Below are positions 7,620-17,368 of a stretch of DNA of 33,492 bases, in pieces. Made by a program: the position numbers and the translations under genes. The first letter of the stretch is position 1. The number at the start of each line of letters is the position of its first letter. Location of the stretch: NCBI GenBank assembly GCA_024278375.1, contig JAJRTH010000050.1, positions 1 through 33,492 of the forward strand. Direction: 5' to 3'. The notes beneath the pieces were generated by a model. The model was given only the letters and a program-made list of their open reading frames with translations, had not been told where the DNA came from and did no database searches. Source of the stretch: an archaeon (lineage in GTDB: Archaea; Thermoplasmatota; Thermoplasmata; WALJ01).

Positions 7620-10478
7620 TTACTCCACATATATCGCCGGCCTCATGGGCTCCGCAACCTTGGCCTTTCCAGCAGGGTCGTATTCTGGATTGTCAGCGCT
7701 CTCCACCATGACCTTACAGCCGTATTCCTCCTCAAGGAAGGGGATGGCATCATGCAGAATCCTCATTTCATCCAGACTCACAGGTTTTCCCCCAGCCCTT
7801 ATGCGCTTCACCATGTTCTGCACGAATTTCGGTACCGTCTTTCTGGCATCAGCAGGAGCCATTTCCATGACCTTCTTTATCATGGCACCCATGTTCTTCA
7901 TATCCGAGCCTGCAAACTCATCCATCGCCCTGTACTTCCACTCGGGTGAGGTGTACAGCACTATCTTCTCAGGTTTCCTGCCCACTATCCTGATAACATG
8001 CTCTATATCCTCCATGACTGACCTGAGATATTCCTCCTCTCCTTCGTCATCAGGAGCCGATTTATCCTCCGAATATTCCGGGAAGTCCGCCACAGAAACG
8101 AAATCCTGATTGCCCATCATCTCCCATAGCTCCTCTGCCATGTGCGGTGTGAAAGGAGCCATGAGCCTGACCCATGTGTTCAGGGCGTAATCCAGAGCAG
8201 ACCTGGACTTTCCTCCCCTGCGCAGATACCAGCGGATATCCGAGGGAATCTCGTAATAAACCTCATTGCTCGCATTCCTGAGCTCGAATGACTCCATGGC
8301 CTCCCTTATCCTGCCAACTCTGGAATTTATTCTGGAAATGAGCCAGCGCTCCATATGTCCCTCTTCCCCATCCTTTTCCATGTGCATTATCTCGTTTATC
8401 ATGTTCCACAGGCTCTCCAGCCTTGAGCGGTAGAGCATCACTGTTTCATCCTTCCACTCAACATCCACGAATGGGCTCCCCACATGGCAGTAATAAAGCC
8501 TCAGGCCATCCACAGAGTATTTCTCAGCGGCATCGGGTATCGGCACAGCTCCACCCTTGGACTTGGATATCTTGCCTCCTGACATCATGATGTACCAGTT
8601 CACGAATATTCCCTCTGGCCAGTGCTCTCTGTTCAGTATGGCCACATGATTCGTCAGGAATACAGGGAAGTGGACGGTCATGTGCTCCTTTCCACCCAGG
8701 TTTATGTCAAGAGGATACCAGTAAAGGAAGTCCTCCCTTATATCTTCCAGAACTCCGGCGCTTATTCCGGATTTTTCCGATATCTGAGATGCATCTCCTT
8801 TTCCCAGGAAGACATAGTCGAAGAACTCCGGAATCATCTGCTCTGGCTTAACATGTCCTGCGTTCACATGCTTTGATACCACATAGTATGCCGGATACAG
8901 GGTTGAGTCGGAAATGGCCTCGATTATCCACTTTTTATCCCATGGCAGCCGGGTTACCAGCCAGTTTCCAAGGCGAGCGCATGCACGGTCCTGATACCAG
9001 TCTATGACACCATGGATGTTGTCGTAATAGCTCCTGGGAAGTATGTTCATGCCCTTTGCATGCTCCTTGGACCTTTCCTTCCAGTCCTTATCTGAGTATC
9101 TTATGAACCACTGCCCTTCCACCTTTCCTATCACAACCGGAGCTCCGCACCTGCAGATAACCTCCTCGGAGAGGTCATACATTATGTCAGCCTCTCCCAT
9201 CTGGATCATCCTTTCCTTTATCCTTTCCTTGGCTTCACTCACAGGCATCCCTGCAAACTCACCGCAGTTCTCGTTCATAACCCCTGTGTGGAATCCGGCG
9301 CTGTATATCTCCTTCTTTGCATCCTCCAGCCTCGGATCGGTGGAATCCTTTATGCCCATGCGCTCACACATCTCAACAGCAGGAGCCGGGCCATATCCCT
9401 TTGTCTTTATTATTGGAATAACATCTATCTTTCTGACCATCTCGGGGTCCAGCCCGTATTTCCTGCACAGCTCAGGGTTCTGCTGAAGTTCATATAGGCC
9501 CATCCAGTCATGCGGTGCATCGGAAGGTACCGATGTCACAAGGCCGGTGCCTATGTTCGGGTCAGAGAACTTCGATGGAAGTATGGGTATCGGGCGGTGT
9601 ATCATGGGAGCCATCGCCATCTTCCCTATGAGCTCCGAGCCCCTAATCTTCCCGACAACCTCAACCTTTCTGCCCTGATATCTGAGTTTCATCGCTGCGG
9701 GCTCGCTTATTATCCACTTTTCGCCGTCCACTTCCGCTATCACGTATTCAACATCGGGATTGACCCAGAAATTCGTCTGACCGAATACCGTTTCAGGCCT
9801 GAGGGTGGCGGCCACAAGGTATGCATCCATACCCTCCATTCTGAATTTGAGAAGCGTGTATTCCAGCTTCTCAGCATTGCCTCCCTTTAATATATCTGTC
9901 TCGGACGGGTCAACTGCCACAGGTCCGCATCTTATGCACATGGGCGCGTAATACGGCTTCTGGATCAGCAATCCAAGCTCTTTAAGTCTCAGAAACTGCC
10001 ATTCTATGAACCTCTGATACCCCTCATCTATGGTTGTGGTAAAGGCGCTCCAATCTGCCAGAAATCCGAATTTCTTCCAGTACTCCTCAACATAGACCTT
10101 CGAAAAAAACCTTACAACTTCCATGGGGTCCTTCAGCCTCTCAATCTCCTCCTCCGGACATCCGTTTGACCTCAGATATTCGAGCATCTTCGGGTCCTTC
10201 CTCTCCACCTTCGAGGCGAGAGCTATGGCTATGTTGCCGGTTGCATGCGCTCCAACAGGAAAGCAGACATTTTGGCCGGTCATCCTCTTGTATCTCGCGA
10301 GGACATCCGTATATGTGTAGCCCCTCATATGCCCCACATGAAGGTATCCTGAGACGCCGGGGTATGCGAATATGATGAAGAACTTCCTTTTATCGCTGCG
10401 TTTCGCCTCGGAGAGTCCGGCGGAGTTCCAGCGCTCTCTCCACTTGCGCTCTATGGACTGAAAGTCGTAGGCAGGCAT
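7620..10478 (-). CDS. leuS: Leucyl-tRNA synthetase (archaeal type)
   Basis: 952 aa. HVGHMRGYT HIGH-type motif, KISKSKGGAVP KMSKS-type motif, editing-domain motif TLRPETVFGQTNFWVNP. Confidence 0.96.
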   Translation of the reverse strand: MPAYDFQSIERKWRERWNSAGLSEAKRSDKRKFFIIFAYPGVSGYLHVGHMRGYTYTDVLARYKRMTGQNVCFPVGAHATGNIAIALASKVERKDPKMLEYLRSNGCPEEEIERLKDPMEVVRFFSKVYVEEYWKKFGFLADWSAFTTTIDEGYQRFIEWQFLRLKELGLLIQKPYYAPMCIRCGPVAVDPSETDILKGGNAEKLEYTLLKFRMEGMDAYLVAATLRPETVFGQTNFWVNPDVEYVIAEVDGEKWIISEPAAMKLRYQGRKVEVVGKIRGSELIGKMAMAPMIHRPIPILPSKFSDPNIGTGLVTSVPSDAPHDWMGLYELQQNPELCRKYGLDPEMVRKIDVIPIIKTKGYGPAPAVEMCERMGIKDSTDPRLEDAKKEIYSAGFHTGVMNENCGEFAGMPVSEAKERIKERMIQMGEADIMYDLSEEVICRCGAPVVIGKVEGQWFIRYSDKDWKERSKEHAKGMNILPRSYYDNIHGVIDWYQDRACARLGNWLVTRLPWDKKWIIEAISDSTLYPAYYVVSKHVNAGHVKPEQMIPEFFDYVFLGKGDASQISEKSGISAGVLEDIREDFLYWYPLDINLGGKEHMTVHFPVFLTNHVAILNREHWPEGIFVNWYIMMSGGKISKSKGGAVPIPDAAEKYSVDGLRLYYCHVGSPFVDVEWKDETVMLYRSRLESLWNMINEIMHMEKDGEEGHMERWLISRINSRVGRIREAMESFELRNASNEVYYEIPSDIRWYLRRGGKSRSALDYALNTWVRLMAPFTPHMAEELWEMMGNQDFVSVADFPEYSEDKSAPDDEGEEEYLRSVMEDIEHVIRIVGRKPEKIVLYTSPEWKYRAMDEFAGSDMKNMGAMIKKVMEMAPADARKTVPKFVQNMVKRIRAGGKPVSLDEMRILHDAIPFLEEEYGCKVMVESADNPEYDPAGKAKVAEPMRPAIYVE

Positions 10479-10608
10479 GGAAGGGGTTTAAGGGATGGGG
10501 GATATAAAGATAACCATAACCAGACAGATAATAATTGAATTATGCATATTGGAAATCTTTATAAAATATGTTTCTATTATTGGTATACTACAATCATGAG
10601 GTGATTGA

Positions 10609-11168
10609 TTGAAAAAGATATTGGGCATCTTGGTTGTAATGCTGCTCTTAGTAAGCGGAATAGGAGCACTCGAGACTGCGATGTAAAGCAATGACACGTC
10701 AAACCTTTTTTCGAGCACCGGATATGGGGTTAAATTGGTCCCGCATGCATCTATAAGGATAGACAGCAATGTGGATTTTGCATCACAGGCTAGTGCTGAG
10801 GGATGGATTGGGAATGGTATACATACAATAAGAACAGGGATGCGAAATACAACCTAGGATTTCCGTTGATCGATAATACGATGGGAATATGGGTGAATGT
10901 CACATCCAATAGCACCTTATGCGGGCCTTCCAGAGACATAGGCAGCACGAGCATTTGGCTCCCCAGGGGATGGAATCTTGTGGGCTATCCGAGCAATAAC
11001 AACACAAGGACGGTTGCAGACGCTCTTGCTGGAATATCATACGATTATGTGCAGACAGCAAATGAGACTGGAAAGATAATCACACTTTCGAGTACGGACA
11101 TAATGCAACCGGGTAAAGCCTACTGGATACATGTGACGGCAGATTGTATATGGACGGTTTCCTGGTAA
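10609..11168 (+). pseudogene. Decayed secreted/surface protein gene (signal peptide plus C-terminal GWNLVGYPS...GKAYWIHV domain)
   Basis: TTG start: LKKILGILVVMLLLVSGIGALETAM then TAA (10684-10686) and a later frameshift into ORF 10803..11168 (NLGFPLIDNTMGIWVNVTSNSTL...GWNLVGYPSNNNTRTVADALAGI...MQPGKAYWIHVTADCIWTVSW). Confidence 0.65.
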
Positions 11169-11271
11169 AACAAACTCTCTTATTTTTCCCTTTGAATATC
11201 CCGTTTTCTTTTTTAATCCTTTTCGATGGAAGATTTTTTAACCACCCCTCCTTTTGGCTGAGCGTGATTAG

Positions 11272-11832
11272 ATGATAGAGATAAGATTTCACGGAAGAGG
11301 CGGTCAGGGGGCGGTTATTGCCTCCAAAATTCTGGCTGATGCTGCTGCAAGAGAGGACAAGGATGTTCAGGCTTTCCCGTTTTTCGGCGTGGAACGAAGG
11401 GGAGCGCCCGTAACGGCGTTCACAAAGATAGATACGAAGCCGATAAGGAACAAGGCCCAGATATACGAACCAGATTATGTTGTCGTTTTGGATGTCTCCC
11501 TTCTCAAACTTGTGGATGTGGCCAAGGGATTGAAGGATGACGGATGGGCCCTTCTGAACACCCACAAAAAGCCTGAGGATTTCAAGGGCGATATAAAGAA
11601 AGCGAATCTGGCCACTGTCGATGCCACCAATATCGCCATAGAGAACAGACTGGGGAGCAAGACATCGCCGATAGTCAATACTGCCATACTCGGAGCATTG
11701 GTGAAGATAAGCGATGTCGTCTCCATAGACACACTTGTCGAGAGCGTCCTTGAAAAATCGCCCGTGAAGAAGGAGGAGAATGCAAAGGCCGCAAAAGAGG
11801 CCTATGAGAAAACACTTATTCTGGAGGATTGA
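11272..11832 (+). CDS. porG: Pyruvate:ferredoxin oxidoreductase gamma subunit
   Basis: 186 aa, [22 protein letters not shown], first gene of porGDAB order. Confidence 0.92.
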
Positions 11833-11834
11833 AC

Positions 11835-12152
11835 ATGAGAGATAAACCCTATGAGATTAAGACATGGAAGGACCTGCCCTATGCGACCCTGACGGAAGTG
11901 CCATCGACATTCAACAACACAGGTACCTGGAGGACCGTGAGACCGATAATAGATTACGACAAGTGCATAAGCTGTATGACATGCTGGAAATTCTGCCCGG
12001 ATGTCGCCATTTCGATAGTTCCGAATAAAAAAGAAGGGGCAAGGTTCGACGAGATTCCAGAAATAGATTATTTCTTCTGCAAGGGATGCGGAATATGCGC
12101 TCACGAATGCCCTGTTAATGCGATAGATATCGTGGAGGAGGAATCGAAATGA
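11835..12152 (+). CDS. porD: Pyruvate:ferredoxin oxidoreductase delta subunit (2x4Fe-4S ferredoxin)
   Basis: CISCMTCWKFCPDVAI and CKGCGICAHECPVNAI motifs. Confidence 0.92.
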   Translation: MRDKPYEIKTWKDLPYATLTEVPSTFNNTGTWRTVRPIIDYDKCISCMTCWKFCPDVAISIVPNKKEGARFDEIPEIDYFFCKGCGICAHECPVNAIDIVEEESK

Positions 12153-13324
12153 GGCTCACGCTCACAGGAAATCAGGCGAATGCCTGGGGGGTTAAGCTCT
12201 CAAAGGTGCAGGTGGTCGCCGCCTACCCGATAACACCCCAGACCACAATAGTCGAGGAGCTGGCGGAATTCGCAGCAAACGGGCAGCTCGACACCCAGTA
12301 TATCAAGGTGGAGAGCGAGCACAGCGCAATGGCTGCCTGCATCGCAGCGGAGAACACGGGTGTCAGGACATATACGGCATCTTCATCCCACGGCATAGCC
12401 CTCATGCACGAGATGCTTCACTGGGCTGTCGGAGCCCGCTTACCGATAGTCATGGGTGCGGTTAACAGAGCCATCGGTCCGCCGTGGAACATATGGGCAG
12501 ATCATACCGATACGATATCTCAGAGAGACACGGGATGGATGCAGTTCTATGTGGAGAGCAACCAGGAGGTTCTCGACACCATAATCCAGGCATACAAGGT
12601 GGCCGAGAGCAGGGATGTACTGCTTCCCGCAATGGCCATCGAAGATGCATTCATTCTCTCACACACCGTGGAAAGGGTGGAAATTCCGGACCAGGAGCTC
12701 GTGGATGAGTTCCTGCCCCCCTACAATCCGCCTGACTACCTTAATCCGGACGACCCCAAGGGCTTCGGCTCTCTGGTCATGCCTGACTGGTACATGGAGT
12801 TCAGATATATCATAGCAAGGGCCCAAGAAGCGGCCAGAAAGAGGATAAGAGATGTTACGAAAGAATATGCCGAGATTTTCGGAAGGGATTATCACGGACT
12901 CGTGGAGGAGTACAAGACAGAGGATGCCGATGTGGTCATGGTAGGTGCGGGAACAATGGTCAGTACGGCCAGAGATGTCATCGATAAGCTTCGTTCCGAG
13001 GGACACAAGATAGGACTCGTGAAGATTAGAGTCTTCAGGCCGTTCCCATACGAAGAGTTCCAGGAGATTGCCAAAAGGGTCGAGGTAATCGGTGTCATGG
13101 ACAGGTCGTTCACCTTCGGATACGGCGGAGCCATGTTCAACGAGGTGAAAGGCGCAATATACAATACGGATGCCAGACCGAAGATAAAGAACTACCTCAT
13201 AGGAATCGGCGGAAGAGATGTAACACCGAAGATGCTCGAGGACACCTTCAGAAATGCACTGAGAGTGAAAGACCACGGACTGGACAAGGAGATGATGTGG
13301 GTCGATCTTAAAGGAGGTGAGTGA
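12149..13324 (+). CDS. porA: Pyruvate:ferredoxin oxidoreductase alpha subunit
   Basis: 391 aa, AYPITPQTTIVEELAEF, ESEHSAMAACIAAENTGVRTYTASSSHGI. Confidence 0.95.
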   Translation: MRLTLTGNQANAWGVKLSKVQVVAAYPITPQTTIVEELAEFAANGQLDTQYIKVESEHSAMAACIAAENTGVRTYTASSSHGIALMHEMLHWAVGARLPIVMGAVNRAIGPPWNIWADHTDTISQRDTGWMQFYVESNQEVLDTIIQAYKVAESRDVLLPAMAIEDAFILSHTVERVEIPDQELVDEFLPPYNPPDYLNPDDPKGFGSLVMPDWYMEFRYIIARAQEAARKRIRDVTKEYAEIFGRDYHGLVEEYKTEDADVVMVGAGTMVSTARDVIDKLRSEGHKIGLVKIRVFRPFPYEEFQEIAKRVEVIGVMDRSFTFGYGGAMFNEVKGAIYNTDARPKIKNYLIGIGGRDVTPKMLEDTFRNALRVKDHGLDKEMMWVDLKGGE

Positions 13325-14224
13325 ATGGTGAAAACGACAGTTCCAAGGGAAGAATACATGATGCAGGGGCATGTTGCATGTCAGGGCTGCGGTGCGACGA
13401 TAGCCATGAGATATGTCCTTAAGGCTCTGGGTCAGAAGACACTTGTGAGCATTCCAGCATGCTGCTGGGCGGTTATTCCGGGCATATGGCCGCAGGCAAC
13501 GCTGAAGACCCCCCTTCTCTATACTGCGTTCGAAGTCACGGGTGCGGCGCTCTCCGGAATGGAGGCGGCACTGAAAGCAAAGGGTCTTGAAGACGAGATA
13601 ACGGTCCTGGGCTTCGCAGGTGACGGCGGAACGGCGGACATAGGGATACAGGCGCTCTCCGGAATGGTTGAGAGAGAGACCAACGCTATATATGTCATGT
13701 ATGACAACGAAGCATATATGAACACAGGCATTCAGAGGTCCGGTTCCACGCCTTATGGTGCATGGACAACGACAACGCCCGTGGGAAAGAAGCACGAATG
13801 GAAGATGGAGTTCAAGAAAAGTGTGGCCGAGATAATGGTGGCCCACAGAATTCCGTATGTTGCTACCGCTACGATAGCATATCCCGAGGACCTGATAGCC
13901 AAGGTCAAAAAGGCCAAGTCCATAAAAGGCTCCAAGTTCCTGCAGATTTTCTCGTCCTGCCCGACAGGATGGAAACACCCTCCGGAGATAAGCGTGGAGA
14001 TATCCAAGAAGGCAGTTGCCAGCAGAATGTTCCCTCTTTATGAGGTGGAGAACGGAAAATACAAAATAACACAGAAACCCAAGAAAATACCCGTTAGGGA
14101 CTATCTGAAACTGCAGGGAAGGTTCAGATATCTGCCGGACGAGGAAATAGAAAGGATACAGGAACATGCCGACAGAGAATGGGAACTTCTGCTGAAAAAG
14201 GAAGAGTTCACCCGGAACCTGTGA
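13325..14224 (+). CDS. porB: Pyruvate:ferredoxin oxidoreductase beta subunit (TPP-binding)
   Basis: 299 aa, GHVACQGCGATIAMRYVLKAL, GDGGTADIGIQALSG TPP motif. Confidence 0.95.
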   Translation: MVKTTVPREEYMMQGHVACQGCGATIAMRYVLKALGQKTLVSIPACCWAVIPGIWPQATLKTPLLYTAFEVTGAALSGMEAALKAKGLEDEITVLGFAGDGGTADIGIQALSGMVERETNAIYVMYDNEAYMNTGIQRSGSTPYGAWTTTTPVGKKHEWKMEFKKSVAEIMVAHRIPYVATATIAYPEDLIAKVKKAKSIKGSKFLQIFSSCPTGWKHPPEISVEISKKAVASRMFPLYEVENGKYKITQKPKKIPVRDYLKLQGRFRYLPDEEIERIQEHADREWELLLKKEEFTRNL

Positions 14225-14233
14225 GGTGCATAT

Positions 14234-16084
14234 ATGAACAAGTTCGTCCACGGAGAAAAGGGAACGAAGATGGTGCTTCTCGGGAACGAGGCAATAGCGA
14301 GGGGTGCTCTGGAAGCTGGAATGTACATGTCAGCATCCTATCCGGGGACCCCTTCTTCTGAAATAGGTGATACGCTTTCGAAAATAGCGAAGGAAGCCGG
14401 AATTCACTTCGAATACTCCGTCAATGAGAAGGTCGCAATGGAAACCGTTGCCGCAGCCGCATCATCGGGAGTCAGGTCAATGACCCAGATGAAGCATGTC
14501 GGGCTGAATGTGGCATCCGACGCCTTCATGACTGCGGTTTATACGGGAGTAAGGGCGGGTCTTGTGGTTGTAACCGCCGATGACCCGTCCATGCACAGCT
14601 CTCAGAACGAGCAGGACAACAGGATTTACTCGAAGATCTCCGGAGTGCCGATGCTCGAACCGTGCAATCCCCAGGAAGCAAAGGAGATGACGAAAAAGGC
14701 CTTCGATATCTCAGAGGAGCTCGAGCTCCCGGTTCTCCTGAGGACGACAACGAGAATAAGCCATGTGAGGGGTGTTGTGGAGTTCGATGACAGAAAAGAG
14801 CCTAAGAAAGACGGGCACTTTGACAAAGATCCGTTCAGGTTCGTAACAATTCCGGCGGTTGCGAGAAAACAGCACGCAATACTCTTGGAAAAGGAGAAAA
14901 AGGCCACAGAAATGGCGAACAACTCCGAGTTCAACAGGATAACGGGCAGCGGGAAGATAGGGTTCCTGACATCCGGGGCCGCATTCAACTATCTCATGGA
15001 AGAAGTGGAGGATCTCGGGATAGATTATAAGATCCTGAAACTGGGATTTACGCATCCTTTCCCGTCCGGGCTTTTTAAGGAGTTCATAAAGGACATAGAG
15101 ATGCTGATTGTGGTGGAAGAGCTCGAGCCGTATCTCGAGGAATATGCGTATGTCCATTCAAAGATGCACAGGCCTGAAATGCCGATATACGGGAAGTACA
15201 CCGGCCATTTTCCGAGACTCTATGAGTACAATCCGGATGTTGTAAGAAAGGGGCTGTGCTCCGTGCTCGGTATGGAATACGGGGAAAGAAAGCCGGAATA
15301 CGAGAATGTCGAGCTTCCGAACAGACCTCCTGCGCTCTGCCCTGGCTGTCCCCACAGGGCAACCTACTACGCGGCACGCAAGGTCTTCATGAAAAATCCG
15401 GACAAAGTTGTTTACCCCACAGACATAGGCTGCTATACCCTTGGAATTCAGCCCCCTTATGAGCTTGCGGATTATCTTCTCTGCATGGGCTCAAGCATAG
15501 GCAGCAGCAGCGGATTCGCAGAGGTCACGGACCAGCTTCCCGTGGCCTTCATCGGTGATTCCACCTTCTTCCACTCGGGAATTCCCGCACTGATTAATGC
15601 GATATACAACAGAAAGAAGATTATCTATGTGATACTGGATAACAGCACAACGGCCATGACCGGACACCAGCCTAACCCCGGGATGGGAAGAGACGGAATG
15701 GGAGACATAGCACCCGTGATATCCATAGAGAATGTTGTCAAGGGCTGCGGCGTGGAATGGCTAAGAACCATAGACTCATACGATCTGGATGGGATGGAAA
15801 AGGCTTTCAGGGAGGCGGCCGAATACGACGGAGTGGCGGTCCTAATCTCAAAGCATCCCTGCGCTCTTCTCGAGGCGGCACAGAAAAAGCGGGAAGGCAC
15901 CTTCTACACATATCATATAAATCAGGATAAGTGCATACACTGCCATGTCTGCTCCAAACATCTTGCATGCCCGGCGATATACATAACCGAAGACGGGCTT
16001 GACATGATAGACGAAAAACAGTGCACGGGCTGCGGTGTCTGTACCGATGTATGCCCTGTCAAGGCGATAGAGGTGAGCAAATGA
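14234..16084 (+). CDS. iorA: Indolepyruvate:ferredoxin oxidoreductase alpha subunit
   Basis: 616 aa, SYPGTPSSEIGDTL, PALCPGCPHRATYYA, GDSTFFHSGIPAL, C-terminal ferredoxin motifs. Confidence 0.95.
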   Translation: MNKFVHGEKGTKMVLLGNEAIARGALEAGMYMSASYPGTPSSEIGDTLSKIAKEAGIHFEYSVNEKVAMETVAAAASSGVRSMTQMKHVGLNVASDAFMTAVYTGVRAGLVVVTADDPSMHSSQNEQDNRIYSKISGVPMLEPCNPQEAKEMTKKAFDISEELELPVLLRTTTRISHVRGVVEFDDRKEPKKDGHFDKDPFRFVTIPAVARKQHAILLEKEKKATEMANNSEFNRITGSGKIGFLTSGAAFNYLMEEVEDLGIDYKILKLGFTHPFPSGLFKEFIKDIEMLIVVEELEPYLEEYAYVHSKMHRPEMPIYGKYTGHFPRLYEYNPDVVRKGLCSVLGMEYGERKPEYENVELPNRPPALCPGCPHRATYYAARKVFMKNPDKVVYPTDIGCYTLGIQPPYELADYLLCMGSSIGSSSGFAEVTDQLPVAFIGDSTFFHSGIPALINAIYNRKKIIYVILDNSTTAMTGHQPNPGMGRDGMGDIAPVISIENVVKGCGVEWLRTIDSYDLDGMEKAFREAAEYDGVAVLISKHPCALLEAAQKKREGTFYTYHINQDKCIHCHVCSKHLACPAIYITEDGLDMIDEKQCTGCGVCTDVCPVKAIEVSK

Positions 16085-16674
16085 AGATCAACATTCAGAT
16101 TGTGGGTGTCGGCGGTCAGGGAATACTCACGGCCTCCAAGATAATTGCCAACGCCGCCATAGCCGAGGGTCTCAACATAGTCATGTCCGAAGTGCACGGT
16201 ATGGCACAGCGCGGAGGCGTGGTCGAGTCCTCCGTGAGAATCGGAGATGTTCACAGCCCGATAATCGGAGACGGAAAGGCGGATGTCATACTCTCCTTCG
16301 AGCCGGTGGAGGCATACAGGGCCCTTGATAAGGCGAACGGAGAGACGAAAATAGTCACGAACATATCTCCCGTGGTCCCCTTCACTGTCACGATAGGACA
16401 GGGGAAGTATCCCGAAGTCGATGTGCTCATAGAGAACATGAAGAAGGTGACACCGCACGTATACACATTCGACGCTTTCTCCCTTGCAAGACAGGCAGGA
16501 ACGGAGAAGGCCGCCAATGTGGTGATGCTCGGCGCTCTCTCCGCCCTGAACATACTCCCGATATCTGCCGAAAAAATGAAGGAAACGGTGAAGTTCACGG
16601 TACCGGAGAAGTTCAGAGATGTGAACATGAAAGCATTTGACCTAGGATACGACGCAGTAAAAGAAAAGGATTAG
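16081..16674 (+). CDS. iorB: Indolepyruvate:ferredoxin oxidoreductase beta subunit
   Basis: Start ATG at 16081 (ATGA overlap with iorA): MKINIQIVGVGGQGILTASKIIANAA...MAQRGGVVESSVRIG. Confidence 0.93.
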   Translation: MKINIQIVGVGGQGILTASKIIANAAIAEGLNIVMSEVHGMAQRGGVVESSVRIGDVHSPIIGDGKADVILSFEPVEAYRALDKANGETKIVTNISPVVPFTVTIGQGKYPEVDVLIENMKKVTPHVYTFDAFSLARQAGTEKAANVVMLGALSALNILPISAEKMKETVKFTVPEKFRDVNMKAFDLGYDAVKEKD

Positions 16675-17282
16675 CGGTACATGCCCTCCGGAGGCTTGGG
16701 CCTCCAGTCTTTCTTCACCTTTTTCACAATCTCCTCCGCATCTTCCCTTTTCATGCCCGTCTTTTCCACGAGCATGTCCACGACCTCTTTCTCGCTCTTT
16801 GTCTGGAGGGCATCGAGAACGAACTCTATTATCCTCTCGGCCTCCTCTTCCTCGTCTTCACCCTTTATTCCCAGTATCTCCTGGAAGGAAACCGCACCTA
16901 TGACTATGGAAACTATGGCATCGTTGAACTCCTCCCTGCTGAGACTTTTCAGGTCGAGGTCCGTCCTCAGAGCAATCTCGTCGTTCCTTCCCGTGATTGT
17001 CGCCTTGACCATGTGGTTCTCGTCGTTAAGTATCAGCAGCTTTCTGTATATCTCGAGGCGCTCGTCCTTGCTAAGCGTGGCTGTCTCGAAGTTGGTATAG
17101 AGAATCAGCTCCGCATAACTGTCTATGAACCGTACACCTATCCCGAAAGGGAGCGCGTCCATTTTTGCGAATATCACATTTCCGTCCCCGCTCTCCTGCA
17201 CGAACCACTCCCTATCGATGAGCATGTCCGAGTCCTTTTTTCCTTTGAGCCATTTCAAAATGTCCTTTTTGGTGGCCTTCAT
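16671..17282 (-). CDS. Conserved hypothetical protein, possibly YbjN/secretion-chaperone-like fold with a C-terminal helical acidic segment
   Basis: 203 aa, long clean ORF with its own upstream spacer. Fold guess only. Confidence 0.75.
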   Translation of the reverse strand: MKATKKDILKWLKGKKDSDMLIDREWFVQESGDGNVIFAKMDALPFGIGVRFIDSYAELILYTNFETATLSKDERLEIYRKLLILNDENHMVKATITGRNDEIALRTDLDLKSLSREEFNDAIVSIVIGAVSFQEILGIKGEDEEEEAERIIEFVLDALQTKSEKEVVDMLVEKTGMKREDAEEIVKKVKKDWRPKPPEGMYR

Positions 17283-17368
17283 GATATCAGGGGGAGATAG
17301 GCGGATTGATATTTAGGCTTTTGCAAAACCTAAACATAACTTATTAATCCCATCCCCTATAGCCTCCC

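Noticed and set aside
12659-14251. 530-aa minus-strand ORF opposite porA/porB
   Set aside because: Lies antisense to strongly recognised PorA/PorB, and its translation has no family-like features. An open frame caused by codon composition.
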